The notes under the pieces: model-generated
The model's input: only the letters and a program-made list of their open reading frames with translations
Databases searched by the model: none
What the model was told of the DNA's origin: nothing
Program-made: the position numbers and the translations under genes
Shown: piece by piece, positions 58,650 to 64,000 of the stretch
Layout of the letters: every line of letters starts with the position of its first letter
How positions within the stretch are numbered: position 1 is the first letter of the stretch
Assembly: GCA_964512985.1 (NCBI GenBank)
Contig: CAZELI010000008.1
Coordinates: 8,186 to 72,185, forward strand
Reading direction: 5' to 3'
Length of the DNA stretch: 64,000 nucleotides
Source of the DNA: CAYPGT01 sp964512985
Lineage (GTDB): Bacteria; Cyanobacteriota; Vampirovibrionia; LMEP-6097

Positions 58650-59148
58650 AGTTTACCCCTTGTAAATTTCTCTCCGTAAAATCTTGTAAGACTTGGAAAT
58701 GACTATGTATATTAGTCCCTGAACGACTTTCGTCTTCCATTAATTGTTCTAGAGTGATGCTTGCAAGGAAGTTATTAATTAGCTTAGTGAGGTTAGACCA
58801 AACTGGTCTTACTGAGCAATCACCATTATGCACACAAGCATCCATAAGTCCAGTGTGTGAATTGCAGAAATCAAAATCAAAAGTACCTTTAGAGAGTGCA
58901 TTGATAACATCAAATAGATTAATTTGTTTAGGAGTCTTCGCTAGTCTATAACCACCATACTTTCCTCTAACGCTTTCTATAAGATTAGCCTCGCGCAGAT
59001 GTGAAAGTATCGCTGCTGTATTTTCTATGCTAATACCTTCTGCTTGAGCAATATCGTGAAGTGAAACGAGTTCGATCCCATTAGTAAGTAGCTTGGCTAC
59101 TCTTAAAATGATTCTCAAACCGTATTCTTCATTAGCAGTGATTTTCAT
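58639..59148 (-). CDS. Rrf2-family transcriptional regulator of the suf operon
   Basis: A 169-residue winged-helix Rrf2 protein (ITANEEYGLRIILRVAKLL...SLHDIAQAEGISIENTAAILSHLREANLI; about 1-58). Three Cys follow the dimer helix in a C-X9-C-X5-C spacing (near residues 95-111), suitable for an Fe-S sensor like IscR. It is likely to repress or activate suf according to cluster status, by analogy with IscR and cyanobacterial SufR, which is inference. The upstream gap holds CTTATTG-N11-CAATAAG (59224-59248), a possible operator. Confidence 0.9.
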   Translation of the reverse strand: MKITANEEYGLRIILRVAKLLTNGIELVSLHDIAQAEGISIENTAAILSHLREANLIESVRGKYGGYRLAKTPKQINLFDVINALSKGTFDFDFCNSHTGLMDACVHNGDCSVRPVWSNLTKLINNFLASITLEQLMEDESRSGTNIHSHFQVLQDFTERNLQGVNYAV

Positions 59149-59249
59149 TGACCTGATTCAATTATCACTCGCTTTCTGTCTATAGAATCTTAATCTTTAG
59201 TTTTTTCTCAAGATTGGAATCGGCTTATTGAGAGAGTTTCGCAATAAGA

Positions 59250-59299
59250 TGTAATTACTTAGTGCTTACTTAACCAAAAGTAGGTACAATGTAATTACT
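59250..59299 (+). promoter_or_regulatory. mazEF promoter with two GTAATTAC sites
   Basis: GTAATTAC, itself a palindrome, occurs at 59251-59258 and 59291-59298, 40 bases apart. TACAAT (59285-59290) is a candidate -10 that ends 9 bases before GTG 59300. The downstream copy lies exactly over the expected transcript start. Spaced operators are usual for autoregulated toxin-antitoxin operons. Confidence 0.5.
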
Positions 59300-59551
59300 G
59301 TGGAGCTGGATTTGATAGATATTGGTAACTCTAAAGGTGTACGGATTCCGAAGGCCGTAATTGAAACTTGTGGTTTTCAGAATACTATTCATATAGAGAT
59401 TAAAAATGGCAATTTAATTCTTAGCGCTAGTAGGTCAGTACGTAATGACTGGGCTAACGTGTTCGACCGCATGACTAAAATTGCTGATGATAAAATTCTA
59501 GATTCTGACTATATTGAAAATGATTGGGATAAAGAAGAATGGACTTGGTAA
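59300..59551 (+). CDS. mazE: MazE/AbrB-type antitoxin
   Basis: An 83-residue swapped-hairpin AbrB DNA-binding protein (LIDIGNSKGVRIPKAVIETCG, near 5-25) with an acidic, Trp-rich C-terminus (IENDWDKEEWTW) suited to occupy the MazF active site. The start is GTG 59300, with no ribosome-binding site and a -10 box 9 bases upstream. It overlaps mazF by 13 bases, typical of coupled toxin-antitoxin genes. Confidence 0.92.
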   Translation: MELDLIDIGNSKGVRIPKAVIETCGFQNTIHIEIKNGNLILSASRSVRNDWANVFDRMTKIADDKILDSDYIENDWDKEEWTW

Positions 59552-59865
59552 AACGTTTTGATATTTGTTTGGTGAATCTAGATCCAACTTTAGGTTGTGA
59601 GATTAATAAAACTAGACCTTGCATAATTATCTCTCCTGATGAAATGAATCAATACCTTAGTACTGTAATTATTGCTCCAATGACATCGACTATTAGAACT
59701 TATCCAAGTCGTGTTTCTATTAATTTCCAAGAGAAAAAAGGTGAAGTAGTTTTAGATCAAATCCGTACAGTGGATAAGCGTAGATTGGTAAAGAAGATCG
59801 GACAAACTAATGCTATTACCAGAGAGAAGATTTGTAAAATTCTAGTGGAGATGTTTAGTTATTAA
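59539..59865 (+). CDS. mazF: MazF/PemK-type endoribonuclease toxin
   Basis: A 108-residue toxin of the PemK fold. It has FDICLVNLDPTLGCEINKTRPCIIIS (near 6-31) with the catalytic Arg of KTRP, then VIIAPMTST and the second-site GEVVLDQIRTVDKRRL. It cleaves single-stranded mRNA at a short site which cannot be read from the sequence. It overlaps mazE. Confidence 0.94.
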   Translation: MDLVKRFDICLVNLDPTLGCEINKTRPCIIISPDEMNQYLSTVIIAPMTSTIRTYPSRVSINFQEKKGEVVLDQIRTVDKRRLVKKIGQTNAITREKICKILVEMFSY

Positions 59866-59899
59866 AAACTATCTAGATATCTTCCAAACCTGGTCCCGT

Positions 59900-60733
59900 A
59901 TGATCAAGCTAGAACATACGTTATTCTCGTTACCGTTTGTGTTGAGTTCTGCTTTGCTTGCTATTTATTATAAACATTGGGTTTGGGAGCCTATGACTTT
60001 TGTTTGGATAATTCTCTGTCTTGTCGGGGCGCGTAGTGCGGGTATGACCTTAAATCGTATCTTTGATGCGGATATAGACGCTAAGAATCCTAGAACTCAA
60101 ACTCGCGAAATCCCAGCTGGTAAAATTTCTAAAACTCAAGCGTGGATATTTGCTGTCGCATCGCTTGCACTTCTTATATATTCGGCGTTTCAGTTACCAC
60201 GGCTCTGTCAAATACTTTTACCTATTGCATTAGTTTGGTTACTTGCATATTCTTGGCTTAAGCGAGTTACTTGGTTGTGTCATTTATTTCTGGGAATGAC
60301 TTTGGGTGGAGCAACTCTTGGTGGTTGGATTGCAGTGACTGGTGCTGTGGATAATCTAGCGCCTATATATTTATCACTTGCGGTAACTTTCTGGGTTTGT
60401 GGTTTTGATATATTTTATGCGACACAAGATGAAGAGTTTGATCTACGTGAAAAGCTTCATTCAATACCAGCACGCTTTGGTAACGCTACCGCAATTAAGA
60501 TTGCTAGATTTTCTCATTTACTGACGCCAATCTTCTTATATCTTGCTGGTGAAGAATTAGGTTTAGGCTTATGGTACAAGCTTGGAATTTTGTTTACTAT
60601 TGCTGCTTTATATTATGAACAGAAGCTTGTGAAAGAGAATAAAGTCGAAGCCGCTTTCTTTACTATTAATAGTTGGATATCTGTGGTGATATTTTTGTTT
60701 GTGGTTATTGATTTAATTGTTTCGTCATCCTGA
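59900..60733 (+). CDS. ubiA: UbiA-family 4-hydroxybenzoate-type polyprenyltransferase
   Basis: A 277-residue membrane prenyltransferase with about eight transmembrane helices. The two Asp motifs are NRIFDADIDAKNPRTQTRE (near 51-69) and YATQDEEFDLREKLHSIP (near 172-189), the second of the form shared by UbiA and futalosine-pathway MqnP. It prenylates an aromatic quinone precursor. With ubiE at 32 kb it supports menaquinone or similar synthesis. The last codons (Ser-Ser-Ser-stop region) are read from a family B repeat beginning at 60723. ATG 59900 has no ribosome-binding site. Confidence 0.9.
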   Translation: MIKLEHTLFSLPFVLSSALLAIYYKHWVWEPMTFVWIILCLVGARSAGMTLNRIFDADIDAKNPRTQTREIPAGKISKTQAWIFAVASLALLIYSAFQLPRLCQILLPIALVWLLAYSWLKRVTWLCHLFLGMTLGGATLGGWIAVTGAVDNLAPIYLSLAVTFWVCGFDIFYATQDEEFDLREKLHSIPARFGNATAIKIARFSHLLTPIFLYLAGEELGLGLWYKLGILFTIAALYYEQKLVKENKVEAAFFTINSWISVVIFLFVVIDLIVSSS

Positions 60734-60835
60734 GGGAGGGCGAAGCCCGACCGTAAGGATCCACTCTTATTTAATAAACTATTCGAAGCTAGTGGATCCT
60801 TACGTCGCAACCTACGGTTGCTCCTCAGGATGACG
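60723..60835. repeat. Family B palindromic repeat; supplies the stop of ubiA
   Basis: A 113-base inverted repeat. The first 43 bases (CGTCATCCTGAGGGAGGGCG, then AAGCCCGACCGTAAGGATCC and ACT) match the 30421 copy exactly, and it ends in CTCAGGATGACG. The TGA in its first bases is the ubiA stop (60731-60733). Confidence 0.9.
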
Positions 60836-60854
60836 TCGAGACAGTCCTTTAACG

Positions 60855-60883
60855 CTTACATACTTGTGGTCACCAAGTATAAT
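60855..60883 (+). promoter_or_regulatory. Promoter and inverted repeat upstream of the ABC exporter
   Basis: CTTACA (60855-60860) and TATAAT (60878-60883) are 17 bases apart. TGGTCACCA (60868-60876) is a palindrome flanked by ACTTG and AAGT and lies in the spacer, where a repressor would block transcription. The -10 ends 8 bases before GTG 60892, so the mRNA would be leaderless. Confidence 0.55.
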
Positions 60884-60891
60884 AGAAAATA

Positions 60892-62547
60892 GTGTATAAG
60901 TATCTCACTAAATACTATCCTGGTTACATTCTCGGCACACTACTTTTAATAGTAACTAATTTACTTGGCGCTTATATACCGCAATTAATTAAGCAGGCTG
61001 TTGAATTATTGAGAAATATTGATCCAGTTCATTTATATCAAATCCTGCTTTGGTCTTTGGCTTTGGTTGTGATTATGGCTTTTACTCGAGCGTGGTCTCG
61101 AGAGGTGATTTTTGGTATTGGTAGGCAAGTAGAATTTGATCTTAAGAAAGAAATTTTTGATCATCTTATAACTTTACAGCCAGATTTTTTTAATACTGGA
61201 CGTACAGGAGACTTGATCTCAATTATTACTAATGATGTGCAAGCATTGAGGGCGCTGAGCGGTTTTGCCATGCTGAATATGGCTAATACTTTTATTTCGT
61301 TTGTAATTATTTTGCCATTGATGTTTGAACTTCATACTAATCTTACTTGGGCATTTTTAACGTTAGTTCCTATCGTAATGTTTTTTGTTATATCCTTAAG
61401 CGGAAAGATTAAATCTTATCAAGCACTGGTACAAGAAATGCTTGGACAGATGAGTAATTTTATTGAACAGAATTTAAGTGGTATTCATATCATTAAAGCT
61501 TATGCTCAGGAAGAATCTGAGGTAAAGCGTTTCAATACTTATAATGATGAACTCAAGGAAGCTTACATGAAACTAATTAGTGTCAGGAGCTTCATTGGTC
61601 CTGTGATGAGGGTTATAGCTTCGTTGGGTTTTGTTTTACTACTTTATATAGGTGGTAAGTCAGTAATAGATTTAAGCTTTACTCCAGGTGATTTTGCCGC
61701 TTACTCACTTTATATTCAGAGATTAATTTGGCCTGTTGCTACTTTAGGTTGGATGATAACCGTTGTCTATCGCGCGCAAGTAAGTCATCAGCGTATTACT
61801 GGTATTTTAGATATTCAACCTACTATTAAAGATCGGACTAATGCTTTAGAGAAATTACATTTATATGATGCTATTGAGCTCAAGTCACTAGGAGTCATTA
61901 TTAAGAAGGGTTCTAATGTTGCGGTGATTGGTACTATTGGTTCTGGTAAATCAATACTTGCTCATAAATTAATGCATCTTAAAGAACTTGCTGATGATGA
62001 GATATTGATAGATGGTATAGATCTTAAGGATATTAAACTTAATTCGCTGAGAACTATGATTAATTTAGTACTTCAGGAGGATTTTTTGTTCTCTACTTCT
62101 ATCTATGAAAATATTGCTTACGCAAAAGATCTAAAAGAAGAGGAAGTTATTAAGCTTGCCAAGCTTGTTAATATCCATGATGAAATCATGAAGCTTCCAC
62201 ACGGATATCAAAGTGTAGTCGGTGAGCGAGGTGTGACTCTATCTGGTGGTCAAAGACAAAGGATCGCTATTGCAAGAGCATTGGCATTAGATCCAGAAAT
62301 ATTAATGCTAGATGATGCTTTAAGCAGCTTGGATAATTCAAGTTCAGCTCTGATACTAAAAAACATTCTTGCAATGCGCCAAGGTAGAACCACAATATTT
62401 ATTACACATAAAATCCCTATCGTAAAAGATATGGATCAGATTATAGTAATGGATAAATTTAAGGTCGTAGAATCAGGCACTCATGCAGCATTGATGCAAA
62501 GTGAAACTTTATATAAGGAGCTTGTTGAACACACGCCTGTTGCATGA
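60892..62547 (+). CDS. mdlA: ABC exporter half-transporter, MdlA-like
   Basis: A 551-residue fused permease-ATPase. Six transmembrane helices lie at about 10-290, then an ATPase domain with Walker A GTIGSGKSI (near 349-357), an intact signature LSGGQRQRIAIARAL, and Walker B ILMLDDALSSLD, in which the catalytic Glu is Asp. The ABC loop before the P-loop is shorter than usual. The Asp change marks the degenerate-site subunit of heterodimeric exporters such as TM287/288 or BmrCD. It overlaps its partner gene by 4 bases (ATGA). The substrate is unknown (lipid or drug). Confidence 0.92.
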   Translation: MYKYLTKYYPGYILGTLLLIVTNLLGAYIPQLIKQAVELLRNIDPVHLYQILLWSLALVVIMAFTRAWSREVIFGIGRQVEFDLKKEIFDHLITLQPDFFNTGRTGDLISIITNDVQALRALSGFAMLNMANTFISFVIILPLMFELHTNLTWAFLTLVPIVMFFVISLSGKIKSYQALVQEMLGQMSNFIEQNLSGIHIIKAYAQEESEVKRFNTYNDELKEAYMKLISVRSFIGPVMRVIASLGFVLLLYIGGKSVIDLSFTPGDFAAYSLYIQRLIWPVATLGWMITVVYRAQVSHQRITGILDIQPTIKDRTNALEKLHLYDAIELKSLGVIIKKGSNVAVIGTIGSGKSILAHKLMHLKELADDEILIDGIDLKDIKLNSLRTMINLVLQEDFLFSTSIYENIAYAKDLKEEEVIKLAKLVNIHDEIMKLPHGYQSVVGERGVTLSGGQRQRIAIARALALDPEILMLDDALSSLDNSSSALILKNILAMRQGRTTIFITHKIPIVKDMDQIIVMDKFKVVESGTHAALMQSETLYKELVEHTPVA

Positions 62548-64000
62548 ATAATACTAACTTAGTACGAATTGCCTATCCTTTCCTTAAACCTTACTGGTGG
62601 CAGATTGCTTCCGCTTTGATTGTTTTACCATTGAGTTCTTTTACTTATTCGGTGCAACCATTAATTTTACAAAAAGTAATAGACGATTTAATAGCGCATA
62701 ATAATTACTCACAATTATGGGTTTATGTATTGGTGCTTTTGCTTGCTGTAATATTGAATTTTCTTTTACAGGTTTATCAATTTATGATTATGAATAAGGT
62801 GGGACAGAATGTCGTTGGTAGCATTCGTTTGGCATTGTTTACTCATTTGGAAAAGCTTTCTATGAGTTTCTTTGATAGAACACCTGTTGGTCGTTCTGTG
62901 TCGCGTATTACGAGTGATATGGAGCAACTTGCTGAGAGTTTTGTTGGTGGTTTGGTTTTAATTTTATTGGATATTTTCAATATTATTGGGATTTTATTAT
63001 TTATGTTCTACCTTAATTGGCAATTAAGTTTGGCGGTGTCAATGTTCTTAATACCGATATATTTTATGACAACTCATTATCAAGAAATGTATCGTAAGGC
63101 TAACTTAGAAGCGAGAAGAGAACTTTCTAAACTTAATTCTTTCTTGCAACAGAACGTAGTCGGTATAAAAGTTGTACAGGTTCTTAATAGCGCAGAAAAA
63201 AGCATGGAGAAATTTGCACAGAATAATATGAAATATTTTAAGGCGAATGATGAGAGTATTAAGGCTGATGCTCGCCTTTCTGCTGGCATTGAAGCTATCT
63301 CTTATATCGCGATTGCAGCTTTAATTCTTGCAAGTCAAGCATTTCTGAATAATGGATTAACTATTGGAATGATTCTTGCTTTTATACAATACGCGCAGTC
63401 ATTGTTTGAGCCAATTAGAAACTTAAGTGACAGATTTACCGTAGTGCAGGCCGCCTTTACCTCTATAGAAAGAATGCAAGAATTATTAGATGAACCTATA
63501 GAAATTAATGATCCTATTATTGGTCAAAAATCTCCAGTCATTACTGATGCTTATCCTTTGATTGTGTTCTCTAATATTTCTTTTAAATATGATACTGAAG
63601 ATGATCACTGGGTTTTACATAACTTGAATTTTCAAGTTAAACAAGGTCAAAAAATTGCCATAGTTGGCAGAACGGGTTCTGGTAAAAGTACTATCATTAA
63701 ATTACTTACCAAATTATACGAACCAGAGGAAGGCTCTATTCAAATCAATGGTATCAATATTAAAGAATATAAACAAAGTGACCTTAGAGAAATGATTGCT
63801 GTTATTCATCAAGATTCTTATATATTTGCTGGTGACTTAGAAGCTAATGTATGTTTAGGACGTGAGGCTTCTAAGCTTAATATGAATATAGCTAAACCCT
63901 TTCTGAGCGCGGCTCCTAATTTAAATGAAGATATCCTACTTAGTGAGCGTGGAGGTAATATTTCTTCAGGTGAAGAGCAGGTTTTAAATTTTGCTCGTGC
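62544..64000 (+). CDS. mdlB: ABC exporter half-transporter, MdlB-like (runs off right edge)
   Basis: The frame is open for 485 codons from ATG 62544 to the window end. It begins MNNTNLVRIAYPFLKPYWW. Six transmembrane helices lie at about 18-300. The ATPase has Walker A GRTGSGKSTI (near 375-384) and a Q-loop HQDSYIF. The signature position reads ISSGEEQVLNFARA instead of LSGGQ, so the signature is degenerate. Walker B and the H-loop lie beyond the edge. The degenerate signature pairs in the dimer with the MdlA Asp-type site, which is the expected arrangement for asymmetric heterodimers. Confidence 0.9.
   Translation, partial: MNNTNLVRIAYPFLKPYWWQIASALIVLPLSSFTYSVQPLILQKVIDDLIAHNNYSQLWVYVLVLLLAVILNFLLQVYQFMIMNKVGQNVVGSIRLALFTHLEKLSMSFFDRTPVGRSVSRITSDMEQLAESFVGGLVLILLDIFNIIGILLFMFYLNWQLSLAVSMFLIPIYFMTTHYQEMYRKANLEARRELSKLNSFLQQNVVGIKVVQVLNSAEKSMEKFAQNNMKYFKANDESIKADARLSAGIEAISYIAIAALILASQAFLNNGLTIGMILAFIQYAQSLFEPIRNLSDRFTVVQAAFTSIERMQELLDEPIEINDPIIGQKSPVITDAYPLIVFSNISFKYDTEDDHWVLHNLNFQVKQGQKIAIVGRTGSGKSTIIKLLTKLYEPEEGSIQINGINIKEYKQSDLREMIAVIHQDSYIFAGDLEANVCLGREASKLNMNIAKPFLSAAPNLNEDILLSERGGNISSGEEQVLNFAR

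Noticed and set aside
1..64000. tRNA or rRNA genes
   Set aside because: No GTTCGAATC-type T arm with a matching acceptor stem and no rRNA-like conserved strings were noticed while reading; a dedicated tRNA scan was not possible.

Overview
The window is one chromosomal stretch of an AT-rich, gene-dense bacterium. It carries a two-subunit 2-oxoacid:ferredoxin oxidoreductase, glutamate dehydrogenase, class I glutamine synthetase, the SUF Fe-S operon in the order rrf2-sufB-sufC-sufD-sufS, quinone-pathway enzymes (UbiA-type prenyltransferase and UbiE/MenG), DNA repair genes (recO, ligA, uvrC, recA), a flagellin with a sigma-28 promoter, and no photosynthesis genes. I infer a non-photosynthetic relative of Cyanobacteria (Melainabacteria/Vampirovibrionia, possibly a flagellated Caenarcaniphilales-like lineage). 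This is a judgement from gene content; no 16S rRNA or tRNA gene was seen.

Layout. 1-532: 5' part of an unknown gene leaving the left edge. 0.7-3.5 kb: korA-korB. 3.5-5.4 kb: two unknown proteins. 5.4-9.2 kb: a short-chain dehydrogenase, an agmatinase-type ureohydrolase, a cupin and a metallophosphoesterase. 9.4-10.8 kb: glnA. 11-17.8 kb: coiled-coil protein, recO, unknown, then a leftward AAA ATPase-ligA-SpoIID-like run. 17.9-21.5 kb: leftward BRO protein-methyltransferase-atpI-atpB-permease. 21.6-26.8 kb: htpG, unknown membrane protein, uvrC. 26.8-29.5 kb: recA and gdhA (leftward). 29.6-35.9 kb: pseudouridine synthase, secreted unknown, ubiE, AAA-like membrane protein, alpha/beta hydrolase. 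36-37.6 kb: flagellin and a DUF433/PIN-like toxin pair. 37.6-40.6 kb: a zincin-like protein and two unknowns. 40.6-49.6 kb: TrmH-type methyltransferase, corA, cNMP-binding patatin phospholipase, acyl-CoA ligase, membrane protein, WecA/TagO-like transferase, bioA. 49.6-53.7 kb: TonB-C-like protein, thioredoxin-domain protein, then a tight leftward run in which bolA and a CGFS glutaredoxin are interleaved with AbiEii/DUF6922 and HepT/MntA genes. 53.7-59.1 kb: suf operon. 59.3-59.9 kb: mazEF. 59.9-64 kb: ubiA and a two-gene ABC exporter whose second gene runs off the right edge.

Two genome-style features recur. First, several families of GC-rich palindromic repeats sit exactly at gene ends. They supply the stop codons of the pseudouridine synthase, the prenyltransferase and the permease, and the 5' end of the SpoIID-like gene. 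Second, many genes have a TATAAT-like box ending only 6-9 bases before the start codon and no Shine-Dalgarno sequence, which implies widespread leaderless mRNAs. Other genes (korB, htpG, recA, gdhA, flagellin) have clear ribosome-binding sites.

The best candidates for something undescribed are three soluble proteins with long low-complexity N-termini that share a Glu-(Val/Ile)-Gly-Lys motif (zincin-like, thioredoxin-like and Pro-rich), the interleaved bolA/grx/toxin operon, and the stop-donating palindromes. No CRISPR array, insertion sequence, prophage, rRNA or tRNA gene was found, and no gene-free stretch exceeds about 250 bases.
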